DNA of 64,000 nucleotides from Pseudomonas anatoliensis (lineage in GTDB: Bacteria > Pseudomonadota > Gammaproteobacteria > Pseudomonadales > Pseudomonadaceae), in assembly GCF_017976235.1 (NCBI RefSeq), contig NZ_JACVHC010000001.1, forward strand, positions 682,001 to 746,000. The letters are read 5' to 3'. Positions 37,363-47,141 of the stretch are shown in pieces (position 1 is the first letter of the stretch; each line of letters starts with the position of its first letter). The notes under the pieces were generated by a model. That model was not told the DNA's origin. It ran no database searches and saw only the letters and a program-made list of their open reading frames with translations. The position numbers and the translations under genes were made by a program.

Positions 37363-39900
37363 TCAAGGCGTCTGGCTGATCATCGTGCGGATCTTGCTGG
37401 CCAGCAGCTCATTCGAAAACGGTTTGGCCACCATGTCCATGCCATCCTCGAGAAAGCCCTGACGCTCGGCGGCTTTCTGCGCATACCCGGTCATGAACAG
37501 CACCTTGAGCCCCGGATGATGCTGGCGAGCGATTTCCGCCAGTTGCCGACCGTTCATGCCCGGCAGTCCGACGTCGGTGACCAGCAGATCGACGCGTACA
37601 TTCGATTCCAGCACCGGCAGAGCCGTGTTGGCGTCTTCGGCCTCGTAGGCGGTGTAGCCCAACTCCCTGAGCAAATCGAGCACCAGCATGCGCACCGCCG
37701 GGTCGTCTTCAACCACCATCACGGTTTCACCGGCGGCGATGGGCGCAGGTTGCTCAACGCGGTCAGCCTCCGGGCTTTGCGGCTCGCTGCCATGCAAGCG
37801 CGGCAAGTACAGACGCACACAAGTACCCTGGTCCGGCAGGCTGTCGAGGCTGACATGGCCGCCCGATTGCTGGGCGAAACCATAAATCATCGACAATCCC
37901 AGACCGGTTCCCTGGCCAATAGGTTTGGTGGTGAAAAACGGATCGAATGCCTTGGAGCGCACCGAAGGGGTCATGCCGCTGCCGTTATCGCTGACCGCCA
38001 GCATCAGGTAATCGCCGGCCTTGACCGGTTCCAGCGTGGTGATGTCATTGCCGTCGAGATAAACGTTGGCCGTTTCGATCAGCAATTCACCGCCATCGGG
38101 CATGGCGTCGCGGGCGTTGATCACCAGGTTGAGCAGGGCGTTTTCCAATTGGCTGACGTCGGTGCTGACCGGCCAGAGGTTTTCGGCGAGGCGCAACGTG
38201 AGCGCGATCGGATCGCCCTTGGTGCGACGGATCAGATCTTCCAGCGAATGGATCAGCGCGTTGACGTCGAGGGTTTTGCGATCCAGTGACTGGCGCCGTG
38301 AAAACGCCAGCAAGCGGTGGGTCAGCGCAGCGGCACGGTTGGCGGACGATACAGCGGCTTCGGTAAAACGCCCGATTTCGTCGGCCCGACCATTGGCGAT
38401 GTAGCGTTGCATCAGGTCGAGGCTGCCGATGATCCCGGTGAGCATGTTGTTGAAGTCATGGGCGATGCCGCCGGTGAGCTGACCGACTGCTTCCATTTTC
38501 TGCGCATGGCGCAACGCATCTTCGGCGCGCTCGCGTTCGAACATCTCGTTCTGCAAGCGCTCATTGGCTTGGGCCAATTGTTCGGTGCGAGCGCTGACGC
38601 GTTCTTCAAGTGTTTCGTTGAGATTGCGCAGCGCCTCTTCGGTTTTCTTGCGCTCTGACTCGTCGATCACAAAGATGTAGAAACCGTTGACCGCGCCGTC
38701 CGCGCCGTGGCGGGGCAAGTAGTTCATCAGCGCATGCCGGGTGCTGCCGTCGCGATGCGGCGTGTACAGGCTGAACGAGCAGGGCCGTCCGGCCAGCGCC
38801 TCGCCGATGTACGGCGAACGCAGGAAATAGGCTTCTTCGCCGATCACCTCGCGAATAGTGCGACCGTAAAGCTCTTGCGGCGTCAGACCGTACCAGTCGA
38901 GATACGCCGCGTTGTTCAGGCGAAAGCGTTCTTCGTGGTCGACATAGCTGATCAGGATCGGCATGGCGTTGATGATCAGCTGTAATTCGGTCTGACTCTG
39001 GCGCAACGCCTGTTCAGTTTGTTTGCGCTCTGTCAGGTCCAGCGCTGCGCCAAGAAAACGCACCGGCCGGCCATGGTGATCCTTGTAGCAACGGCCGCGG
39101 GCGAATACCCAGCGCTGCTCGCCGCCGGGCATCAGCAAGCGGTATTCCTCGGCGTACTCCGTGCCGTGGGTGATGCAATGTTTAATGCTGCGGGCGACCA
39201 GCGCACGGTCTTCGGGGTGAACGCCGTTCAGGTAATCGCTGATGGGCAATTGCCCGGCGCGTGCCGGGTCAATGCCGTGCAACTGGGCAAAGTGCGCGTC
39301 GGCAATAAAGCGATCTTCACCGATGTCCCAGTCCCAGGTGCCAACCGCATCGGTGGCGGCGAGGGCCAGTTGCAGTCGCTCTTCGGTGTCGCGCTGAACC
39401 CTGAGGCTCTCGTCCGAACGCTGCTGCAACTCCAGAGCGATGCGCCGCCGTTCGTTGGTTTCAATCGCGGTGACCAGGATCCCGGCCACCTGTGCACGTT
39501 CATCCCGGATCGGACTGTACGTCAGGTCAAGCCAGAAGTCTGAATCCTTGCCATCGCGTTGCAGGGTGAAGCGCTGTTCGCTGTAGGTGCGTACCTGACC
39601 TTGTAGGACGGCGCTGTAAATCGGGTCGGTAAAGTCTCGAAGTTCTGGCCATATCTGGTGCGCCGGCTGTCCGAAAGCGTGTGGGTGTTTGCTCCCGGCG
39701 AGCAGGGCAAAGCCATTGTTGTAGATCTGCGTCAACTCCGGACCCCACATCAGCAACATCGGCATCGGCGAGTGAATCACGATGTCCACGGCGGTTCGCA
39801 GGCTCTGCGGCCAGGTGCCAGCAGCGCCCAGAGGGCTGCGGCTCCAATCGGTATGGGCAATCAGTGCCTGGGCGTCGTTGCTGGTTGGTACAGCGTTCAT
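37363..39900 (-). CDS. Hybrid sensor histidine kinase with three PAS domains and a receiver
   Basis: The 845-residue product starts MNAVPTSNDAQALIAHTDWS; an AGGAT site precedes this ATG, whereas a start 21 codons upstream has none. No transmembrane segment is seen, so it is cytosolic. In order come an N-terminal PAS/GAF-like region, PAS domains near residues 190-310 and 320-440, a coiled-coil (440-470), the HisKA helix with H481 (GGIAHDFNNML), the ATPase domain with 'NLVINARDAMPDGG' and 'GTGLGLSMIYGF', and a C-terminal receiver with phospho-acceptor D776 (LLVTDVGLPGMNG). The signal and target are unknown. Confidence 0.92.
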   Translation of the reverse strand: MNAVPTSNDAQALIAHTDWSRSPLGAAGTWPQSLRTAVDIVIHSPMPMLLMWGPELTQIYNNGFALLAGSKHPHAFGQPAHQIWPELRDFTDPIYSAVLQGQVRTYSEQRFTLQRDGKDSDFWLDLTYSPIRDERAQVAGILVTAIETNERRRIALELQQRSDESLRVQRDTEERLQLALAATDAVGTWDWDIGEDRFIADAHFAQLHGIDPARAGQLPISDYLNGVHPEDRALVARSIKHCITHGTEYAEEYRLLMPGGEQRWVFARGRCYKDHHGRPVRFLGAALDLTERKQTEQALRQSQTELQLIINAMPILISYVDHEERFRLNNAAYLDWYGLTPQELYGRTIREVIGEEAYFLRSPYIGEALAGRPCSFSLYTPHRDGSTRHALMNYLPRHGADGAVNGFYIFVIDESERKKTEEALRNLNETLEERVSARTEQLAQANERLQNEMFERERAEDALRHAQKMEAVGQLTGGIAHDFNNMLTGIIGSLDLMQRYIANGRADEIGRFTEAAVSSANRAAALTHRLLAFSRRQSLDRKTLDVNALIHSLEDLIRRTKGDPIALTLRLAENLWPVSTDVSQLENALLNLVINARDAMPDGGELLIETANVYLDGNDITTLEPVKAGDYLMLAVSDNGSGMTPSVRSKAFDPFFTTKPIGQGTGLGLSMIYGFAQQSGGHVSLDSLPDQGTCVRLYLPRLHGSEPQSPEADRVEQPAPIAAGETVMVVEDDPAVRMLVLDLLRELGYTAYEAEDANTALPVLESNVRVDLLVTDVGLPGMNGRQLAEIARQHHPGLKVLFMTGYAQKAAERQGFLEDGMDMVAKPFSNELLASKIRTMISQTP

Positions 39901-40027
39901 CGTTGCATCCTGAGCGTCAGTCGGTAGGGCGGCGTCTACTATCCTAGTCTGATAGACGCGCATTGGCTCGCGGCGTCACGGCGCGGGTCCTCTCTGTTCA
40001 TTGCAAGCTTCGCAGGTGCTTTTAGCC

Positions 40028-41134
40028 ATGGAAATCGATGCACTGCTCAAACAACTGGCGAGTCGTCATGGTTCGGATCTGTTCCTCTCCACGGGCGCGC
40101 CGCCCAGTGCACGTTTTGAAGGCGTACTGACGCCGCTTAGCGAGCACCCGTTCAAACCGGGCGAGGTGGCAACGGTTGCCACCTCCCTGATGGACGCCGA
40201 GCAGCGCCGGGAGTTCGACCGGGATCTGGAAATGAACCTGGCAATCTCGCGCCCCGGCATCGGCCGTTTCCGGGTCAACATCTTTAAACAGCGTAACGAT
40301 GTATCCATTGTGATCCGCAACGTCAAACTCGATATTCCGCGTTTCGAAGATCTAAAGCTGCCGCCAGTATTGCTCGAAACCGTGATGCTCAAGCAGGGGC
40401 TGATACTGTTTGTTGGCGCCACCGATTCGGGAAAATCAACGTCGCTGGCAGCGCTCATCGATCACCGCAACCGCCATAGCAGCGGGCATATCGTCACCAT
40501 CGAAGACCCGATCGAGTACATCCACCGGCACAGGCTTTCGATCATCAACCAGCGTGAAGTCGGTGTCGACACGCGCAGCTTTCAAGCCGCGCTGAAAAAT
40601 ACCCTGCGCCAAGCTCCCGACGTCGTGCTGATCGGTGAAATCCGTGACCGAGAAACCATGGAACATGCGCTGGCGTTTGCCGAAACCGGTCACCTGGTGC
40701 TGTCGACCCTGCACGCCAATAACGCAAATCAGGCATTGGAAAGAATCATCAATATGTTTCCTGAAGAGCGTCGGGTGCAGTTGTTGCAGGCATTGGCGAG
40801 CAATCTTAAAGCCTGTGTATCGCAGCGACTTGTTCGGACGATAGACGGACTGCGAAGGGCTGCGGTGGAGGTAATGCTGGGCACGCCAACCATCGGCGAT
40901 CTAATTAGAAATAATAAACTGGGTGAACTTAAAGTCATCATGGAGAAGTCAGTGGTGGAGGGGATGCGGACGTTTGATTTTTCCCTTCATAAATTGGTTG
41001 GAGAAGGAGTGGTGAGTGTCGAGGAGGCATTGAAAAACGCAGACTCTGTGAATGACTTGCGATTACGAGTCAAGTTGGATTTGTCTAAGGCGGGAGGTGA
41101 CAAGTCGTTCGGAGAGTGGGAGTTGGCAGAGTGA
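40028..41134 (+). CDS. PilT/PilU-family type IV pilus retraction ATPase, stand-alone copy
   Basis: The 368-residue product starts MEIDALLKQLASRHGSDLFL. The Walker A loop is GATDSGKST (G130-K136), with Asp133 where PilT/PilU proteins usually have Gly. It keeps the Asp box 'ITIEDPIEYIH'-like region (written VTIEDPIEYI here), Walker B 'VLIGEIRDRETMEHAL' and the His box 'STLHANNANQALERIINMFP'. Sequence type is PilU rather than PilT. PilU normally sits beside pilT, but no pilT is present. The last 80 codons become visibly AT-richer, like the toxin gene that follows, which could reflect a recombination boundary. Twitching motility role is inferred from the family. Confidence 0.85.
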   Translation: MEIDALLKQLASRHGSDLFLSTGAPPSARFEGVLTPLSEHPFKPGEVATVATSLMDAEQRREFDRDLEMNLAISRPGIGRFRVNIFKQRNDVSIVIRNVKLDIPRFEDLKLPPVLLETVMLKQGLILFVGATDSGKSTSLAALIDHRNRHSSGHIVTIEDPIEYIHRHRLSIINQREVGVDTRSFQAALKNTLRQAPDVVLIGEIRDRETMEHALAFAETGHLVLSTLHANNANQALERIINMFPEERRVQLLQALASNLKACVSQRLVRTIDGLRRAAVEVMLGTPTIGDLIRNNKLGELKVIMEKSVVEGMRTFDFSLHKLVGEGVVSVEEALKNADSVNDLRLRVKLDLSKAGGDKSFGEWELAE

Positions 41135-41280
41135 AAATGGTTGATATTTTGAAGGTGTGGATCTCGATCTGCCGCGGCAGCGAAACTTGAGTTAATAAAT
41201 CTCGGATTGAGAAATGCAGTTCTCTGGTTAATGTTTGTACTGTTGATTTCAACAATAAAGACATTGGGCGGAGAAATGAC

Positions 41281-44200
41281 GTGAAAACAAGAAGTGTTTT
41301 AAGCGAAAGTGATGGTTCAACTACGCGTGATAATGAGCGATGCTTGCTTGCCGATGCGGCGGAGCGTAAAGAGATTGCCGATGCGCTTGAAGTGCTCGTA
41401 TCCAGTAAAGAAGGAGAGCTGATTTCTTTAGAAGCTGAAAGGTTTTCGTTGCGGGAGCACTCCTCTCTTGGCTGTATGATCAAGCCCTTGAAGAGGGAAC
41501 TAAATGATTTTATCAAGCGATATCATCCCGATGGGGTAGTGCTTGTTACAAATCGATCTTTTGAGCCTGCGGTGGCTGAGTTCGATGACTGGGATCAGAT
41601 CCGCTTTCGAAATAGAGTCATCTACGATCCATACGCCCAGCCCTATATCACTTATTTCATGAGTGTTGCTGATCAAGTCGGTGGGTTCATGTCCTCGGTT
41701 ATTGGTGAAGCTAGTTATGCTCAATGGCTATGCTTTCACGGCATGAAGGTGCCAGCTGTTAATGATCGAGAACAAATCCGAAAATTAGCGGCATTTCTAA
41801 AATGGGAGTACCGCGCGCCCGAGGCAATCGAAAGTTACTGGGAACAGTTAGAGGGGCACGAAGCTGATAGCGTTAAGTTGACCGCCTCGCAATACGAGGA
41901 GGTCCGTGCAATGACCGCCCAGTATGTTCAAGGTGGAAAAGGTTTGCTTGATACTTTATACGAAAGGGTCAGGCCTGTACTGCATGATGGTATTTCCTGG
42001 GAAAATGCTGATGATGTAATTCATAAGCTCATCTATAACTCCTTTTCTTATGGTCTCGCAAGAAAATACATTGCGGCATTAGGCTGGTGGGGTGCCGCCT
42101 CTGGCGAGAGTCTTGATAATAAAGACCTGGCACAAATGCTGTATACGGCGCTCATACTTGATCTTGATTCCCAGGTAGGTGGCAGTCAGCAGCGGAACGT
42201 AATTGCGGGTTATGATATTTATGAATCCAGTCGCTCAGCCGATGAAACATTGGAAAAAATTCGCCAGGGTTTTGAAGAGCATCTAGTCAGTAATAAAAAG
42301 GTTTCGCGCAAGTTGGCACCCTTGGCTTCGCATCTTGTGCTGTCGTCTGCAGCACCTGGGTTGCTGGTAAAGAATATTCCGTCCTGGCTCAAGGCGGGAT
42401 CGGTCGGTTGGGTAACGTTCTGTCAAGCCGTGAGCATTTACGAACTTATTTCCAAAGGCGGAGTGCGGTTCCTTGATTACAAAGAAGTCATGCAGTTCGC
42501 CGATATAGATTCGCTAAGTCATGCATTGGGTCAGCTTCAGGGTGTGCTTGCCATTGAAGCAATTATTGATTGGGCGTTGATCAATGAAGTGATATCCAGA
42601 AGTGATCTTGAGGGATCAGTCAATGCTGCCTCTGATCGTGCGGTTGCCGCTTATGAAACCTTTTTGGAAGCCATGGTCAACACGGCGACAGCGTTTGCCC
42701 CCGTACCGGATCGAAAGCAATTGGCGTTGGCAACGCTGAGGCAGGCACTACCCGATGCCGAGACCGACTTTTTTGAGCAGCGAATACTCCGGCCACATCA
42801 TTTCTCCGACTTCAGGGCTTCGATTCTGGATTTGTACATTGAAGGTACGCTAGACGGGCATGGCTGGAACTGGAGCCAGGAGCCGCATATTTTGCATGCA
42901 AACCCTGGGCTGGCAGGGTTGCCGCAAAATCAACACGTTTTCGAAACCGAAGTTCGGAAATTCCATGGCAATATTCATAGGGCTATTAAAACTAATTTAA
43001 AGTTGGGCTTGGCGGGAATGCCGCGCGAAGATCGCGAAATACTAGGGAGGAGTGCAATTGCCTTCTTTACAGTCCGCGAACCGGATACGAAACAGGAGTT
43101 CCCGCAAGGCAGCGGTTCTGGCGTTCTTGGTGCAGGAAGTGCTAACTCCAGGACGGTGCAGGTTTGCAACATAAATGATAAGGCGCGAGGCCGCTATGGA
43201 GTGATCATGATCGCTTCGTATGATAATAATAAAATGCGCTGCTATGAGCTGTTCAGTATGACCGGGGAGTGTCGAAGAAACGACGCTTTAGGAGACTTTG
43301 TGCTGTCGTCTGGAGTAATGGAAGCACCCGCCAGGTTAGTGTATGGGAGTGAGGGTAAGGGTCCGCTGCCTGAATTTTATCGTGCTCCTTTGCACGTAAA
43401 AAAATACGTTGGGGATGGCTCACGTCCTACTGGGTTCATGAATGTATTCATAGAAAAACTGGGAGCCATTCTGGCGCCGACAAGGCCCGTCGAAAATAAA
43501 AACAGCATATATCAATATTTTGTCAGCCCTCATTTCGAGGATATTGCAAATTTCGTTGTAATGCATAGACCTGTCGGAAGTGTCAGTGAGCTTGTTGAGA
43601 GTCTTACCGTTTTAACTGATAAAGAGATGGCGGACAAAAAATATGAAAGGTTTGAGACGTGGCTTGTGAACTTGACCATACCTTTTAAAAAGTGCGTTGA
43701 GGACTTGCGGTCAGGGGATAGAGATTTACTGGTCGATGGTATTTACGGTTGCACTATGGACGCTATCGGTATTGTCTTTGCGGTGTTGGGCGTTCCAGCA
43801 AAAATTTTGGGCATTGCCGCCAAGTCCATTTCGTTGGCCGCCAAGCTCCTTAAAACCGCAAAATATTGCTTGGCGCTAACAGTATCGATTTTGAATCCGA
43901 TCGATGCCGCGTTACCCCTTCTCATCGGGTTTGGATTAAAGCAATTAAAAAATGGAATTAAACTTGGTCATCAGGCAGCCCGGTTGTTGGGCAAGGCTAA
44001 TGCCCAGATATTTAGATTGACCGGGCGACATAAATACATCGATATGCTGAAGGCTGCCAGTCTGTCCCGGGTCGGAAAAGGCAAATGGCGCGCACTTGGT
44101 GCCACTGTTGATATCTCAAGCGTGCTCGCCGTTAGCAGAAATAAACGATGGTACGCCCTTAATAGTCGCGGTAATCCTTGGGGCAAGGCACTGGATGGTT

Positions 44201-44973
44201 TCGACTTGAAGAGCTTGGTTTTAATTCCAAGCATTCGGCCCATTGATTACACGATTCATGTAATTCGAAATGGTATGTCGATAGCAGGTATGAAGGTGAA
44301 AAGCGCCATTAGTGTCTTGGCGCGGAGGCAGTTTGCCCTTAAAACTGATCTTGCCATCGGTCTGTTTTTAGGTAGCACGAACAAGGCGCGCGACAAGCTT
44401 TCGGCTGTTATGGAGGTTGTTCGTTTAGACTTCAATGGCACATCAATCAGTAACTTTTTTCTAGATATAGCGAAGGTCGATAACCAGATTATTCAAGTTG
44501 ATCAGAGCAAATATAGTGATTGGAAAAAGGCCGGGTTACAGGAGCGGGATAATTTTCAATACTTGCAAGTGAGCACTCAACATCTTAATGACCGATTTAA
44601 TGCAGCGAGCTTTAGCTACGGTGAAGTGGCAGACGACCTGATTCATGAGATGGTTTGTGCGGGCCCTCGCAAGACTGAACTGGTTTCCGCCAAGGCTGCT
44701 CGTCTAAACGATGCCCCAGCCCTCAACGTGGCACCATTACTGAATCTCGCGGCGGGTCGGTTACCAAAATCTGATGGAACCGGGGCTTTTTACAACAGTG
44801 ATGATGCCGTATCAAACGCAGATTCCATTGCTGTCTTGGCGTCTCTGCTGGCTCAGTTGGATCAGGCCCCCGCTCAATTCGAGAAAAACTTCGAAATCAT
44901 GACCGACGCTGTCATCGCCAGCCGGGGGCAAACCATAAAAAGCGAGGTATTGATCAGGCTGAATTCCGTCTGA
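41281..44973 (+). CDS. Large unrecognised protein, probable toxin/effector, AT-richer than its surroundings
   Basis: The frame starts at GTG 41281 with GGAG seven bases upstream and encodes 1230 residues (MKTRSVLSESDGSTTRDNER). Codon use is clearly more AT-rich than the neighbours (AAT, GAT, AAA, TTT frequent), a sign of transfer. I recognise no enzyme motif. Residues about 820-895 form a long hydrophobic stretch ('VDGIYGCTMDAIGIVFAVLG' onward) that could insert into membranes. A region near residues 560-760, with 'VRKFHGNIHRAIKTNLKLGL', resembles by eye the middle of large Pseudomonas dermonecrotic-toxin proteins, which is the basis for the tentative label. No signal peptide, no LRRs and no NEL domain are present. 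It converges with acetoacetyl-CoA synthetase. Confidence 0.7.
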   Translation: MKTRSVLSESDGSTTRDNERCLLADAAERKEIADALEVLVSSKEGELISLEAERFSLREHSSLGCMIKPLKRELNDFIKRYHPDGVVLVTNRSFEPAVAEFDDWDQIRFRNRVIYDPYAQPYITYFMSVADQVGGFMSSVIGEASYAQWLCFHGMKVPAVNDREQIRKLAAFLKWEYRAPEAIESYWEQLEGHEADSVKLTASQYEEVRAMTAQYVQGGKGLLDTLYERVRPVLHDGISWENADDVIHKLIYNSFSYGLARKYIAALGWWGAASGESLDNKDLAQMLYTALILDLDSQVGGSQQRNVIAGYDIYESSRSADETLEKIRQGFEEHLVSNKKVSRKLAPLASHLVLSSAAPGLLVKNIPSWLKAGSVGWVTFCQAVSIYELISKGGVRFLDYKEVMQFADIDSLSHALGQLQGVLAIEAIIDWALINEVISRSDLEGSVNAASDRAVAAYETFLEAMVNTATAFAPVPDRKQLALATLRQALPDAETDFFEQRILRPHHFSDFRASILDLYIEGTLDGHGWNWSQEPHILHANPGLAGLPQNQHVFETEVRKFHGNIHRAIKTNLKLGLAGMPREDREILGRSAIAFFTVREPDTKQEFPQGSGSGVLGAGSANSRTVQVCNINDKARGRYGVIMIASYDNNKMRCYELFSMTGECRRNDALGDFVLSSGVMEAPARLVYGSEGKGPLPEFYRAPLHVKKYVGDGSRPTGFMNVFIEKLGAILAPTRPVENKNSIYQYFVSPHFEDIANFVVMHRPVGSVSELVESLTVLTDKEMADKKYERFETWLVNLTIPFKKCVEDLRSGDRDLLVDGIYGCTMDAIGIVFAVLGVPAKILGIAAKSISLAAKLLKTAKYCLALTVSILNPIDAALPLLIGFGLKQLKNGIKLGHQAARLLGKANAQIFRLTGRHKYIDMLKAASLSRVGKGKWRALGATVDISSVLAVSRNKRWYALNSRGNPWGKALDGFDLKSLVLIPSIRPIDYTIHVIRNGMSIAGMKVKSAISVLARRQFALKTDLAIGLFLGSTNKARDKLSAVMEVVRLDFNGTSISNFFLDIAKVDNQIIQVDQSKYSDWKKAGLQERDNFQYLQVSTQHLNDRFNAASFSYGEVADDLIHEMVCAGPRKTELVSAKAARLNDAPALNVAPLLNLAAGRLPKSDGTGAFYNSDDAVSNADSIAVLASLLAQLDQAPAQFEKNFEIMTDAVIASRGQTIKSEVLIRLNSV

Positions 44974-45029
44974 CTCCGGGTAATACTGCGTTTTGACTGG
45001 GGGGACTGCGAATATGCTGTCCCAGGCTT

Positions 45030-46985
45030 TCAATCATTGAGCTCTGATCGATCCCGAAACTGCTCCAACGCTTCCGGATTGGCCAATGCATCGGTATTTT
45101 TCACAGGCAATCCGTGCACCACGTTTTTCACGGCTAGCTCCACAACCTTGCCGCTGATCGTGCGCGGAATGTCCGTGACCTCGACGATTTTCGCTGGCAC
45201 ATGGCGGGGTGTGGTGTTGGCGCGGATGACCTGGCGGATCTGCGCTTGCAGTGCCTCGTTCAGTTCAACACCGTCCTGAAGCCGCACAAACAACACCACC
45301 CGCACATCGTCCTGCCATTGCTGCCCGATAGCTACGCTGTCGAGCACTTGCGGGACTTTTTCAACCTGCCGATAAATCTCCGCCGTACCGATGCGCACGC
45401 CGCCCGGATTGAGCACGGCGTCCGAGCGGCCGTGAATCATCATCGCGCCATGTTGCAGTTGTTCGGCGTAATCGCCCTGCGCCCAAACGCCGGGGAACAG
45501 GCTGAAATAGGATTTGCGCAGCTTCTCGTCATCCGGGTCATTCCACAAACCGATCGGCATCGCCGGAAAATGCCGGGTGCACACCAACTCACCTTTCTCA
45601 CCGATCACCGGCTGACCCGCGTCGTTCCAGACTTCAACCGCCATGCCCAGGCTCTTGCCCATGATCTCGCCGCGCCGCACAGGGGACAGCGGATTGCCGT
45701 TAACGAAGCAGGAAACGATATCGGTACCACCGGACATCGAGGCCAGGCAGACGTCCGGTTTGAAATCGCGGTAGACGAAGTCGTAGCTCTGCGGCGACAA
45801 GGCTGAGCCGGTGCAGAGCAGGGTTTTCAGGGCGCTCAGATCATGGCTTTCGCGGGGCTTGAGGTCGCTGTTTTCCAGGGTTGCGAGGAATTTCGGGCTG
45901 GTGCCGAATACGCTGACGCACTCATCTTCCAGCAGGTCCAGCAAACGCTCGGGACCTGGGTGAAAGGGCGAACCGTCATACAGCACCACAGCGCTGCCGA
46001 CCGCGAGGGCCGACACCAGCCAGTTCCACATCATCCAGCCGCACGTTGTGTAGTAGAACAAACGGTCTTCGGGACCGAGGTCGACGTGCAATCCATGTTC
46101 CTTGACGTGTTGCAGCAGCACGCCGCCGGTGCTGTGCACGATGCATTTCGGCACGCCGGTGGTGCCACTGGAATACAGCACGTACAGCGGATGAGCGAAC
46201 GGTACCGGGACGAAAAACGGCTCGCCACCCGGCTTGTAGAAATCATCCCAGAGCGTGACATCGGCGTGCGTTCGATAATCTTCCACGCGGGCCTGCGAGC
46301 GCGCGTAAGGCACGATGATCAGCTGTTGCAGCGACGGCAGTTGCGCAAGGATTTCATTGAGCTTGATCGTCTGGTCGATCTCTTTGCCGGCGTAGCGATA
46401 GCCGGCGCAGGTGATCAGTACTTTCGGTTCGATCTGGCCGAAGCGGTCGATCACGCCATGGGTGCCGAAGTCCGGTGATGAGCACGACCAGATTGCCCCA
46501 AGGCTGGTGGTCGCGAGCATCGCCACCAGGGTCTGCCAGGTGTTGGGCATGCACGCCGTCACCCGGTCACCGAGGCCAACACCAGCCGCTTGCAGGCTGG
46601 ACTGAAACCCCGCGACCTCGCGGGCCAGTTCGGCCCAGGTCAATTGCTCGCGCTGACCATTTTCCGCCACGCTCACGACCGCCACGGCATCATCACGTCG
46701 GCGCAGCAGGTGTTCGGCGAAATTCAGCGTCGCTCCGGGAAACCATTCGGCGCTGGGCATTTTCGTGCCTTCGCGCAGCACGGTGTCGGGCTGGGTATGG
46801 AAGCCGATGTCGAAGAAATCAACGATGGCTTGCCAGAACACTTCGCGCTGATCGATGCTCCACTGGTGCAGGGCAGGGTAGTCGCCAAGGTTCAGCGAAT
46901 GGCGCTGATTGACCCAGCGCCGGAACGTGTCCATGCGCGATTTGGCGATGCGGTCGGTGTCGGGTTGCCAGAGGATGTCGGACAT
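45030..46985 (-). CDS. Acetoacetate--CoA ligase
   Basis: The enzyme activates acetoacetate to acetoacetyl-CoA in the use of ketone bodies. The 651-residue product starts MSDILWQPDTDRIAKSRMDT and has the ANL-superfamily P-loop 'YSSGTTGVPKCIVHSTGG', the conserved 'GWMMWNWLVSALAVGS' core typical of acetoacetyl-CoA synthetases, and the C-terminal lysine motif 'IPRTISGKVVELAVK'. It is downstream of bdhA and the GntP permease on the same strand, so all three probably form the HbcR regulon. A REP palindrome (47042-47130) lies between it and bdhA. Confidence 0.95.
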   Translation of the reverse strand: MSDILWQPDTDRIAKSRMDTFRRWVNQRHSLNLGDYPALHQWSIDQREVFWQAIVDFFDIGFHTQPDTVLREGTKMPSAEWFPGATLNFAEHLLRRRDDAVAVVSVAENGQREQLTWAELAREVAGFQSSLQAAGVGLGDRVTACMPNTWQTLVAMLATTSLGAIWSCSSPDFGTHGVIDRFGQIEPKVLITCAGYRYAGKEIDQTIKLNEILAQLPSLQQLIIVPYARSQARVEDYRTHADVTLWDDFYKPGGEPFFVPVPFAHPLYVLYSSGTTGVPKCIVHSTGGVLLQHVKEHGLHVDLGPEDRLFYYTTCGWMMWNWLVSALAVGSAVVLYDGSPFHPGPERLLDLLEDECVSVFGTSPKFLATLENSDLKPRESHDLSALKTLLCTGSALSPQSYDFVYRDFKPDVCLASMSGGTDIVSCFVNGNPLSPVRRGEIMGKSLGMAVEVWNDAGQPVIGEKGELVCTRHFPAMPIGLWNDPDDEKLRKSYFSLFPGVWAQGDYAEQLQHGAMMIHGRSDAVLNPGGVRIGTAEIYRQVEKVPQVLDSVAIGQQWQDDVRVVLFVRLQDGVELNEALQAQIRQVIRANTTPRHVPAKIVEVTDIPRTISGKVVELAVKNVVHGLPVKNTDALANPEALEQFRDRSELND

Positions 46986-47041
46986 TGGTTGCCTCTTTTT
47001 ATCTGATTCATACACATGGCTCAGGTAGCACATCGATCCCT

Positions 47042-47130
47042 TGTAGGAGTGAGCCTGCTCGTGATAGCGGTGTGTCAGTTGATACAGCTTTGACTGACCC
47101 ACCGCTATCGCGAGCAGGCTCACTCCTACA
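47042..47130. repeat. REP palindrome, GTAGGAGTGAGCCTGCTCGCGAT family
   Basis: Inverted repeat of 89 bp (TGTAGGAGTGAGCCTGCTCG arms, with GATAGCGGTG/CACCGCTATC extension). It lies 11 bp after the bdhA stop and closely matches the cobN insertion in layout. Confidence 0.93.
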
Positions 47131-47141
47131 GGGTGCGCGGC

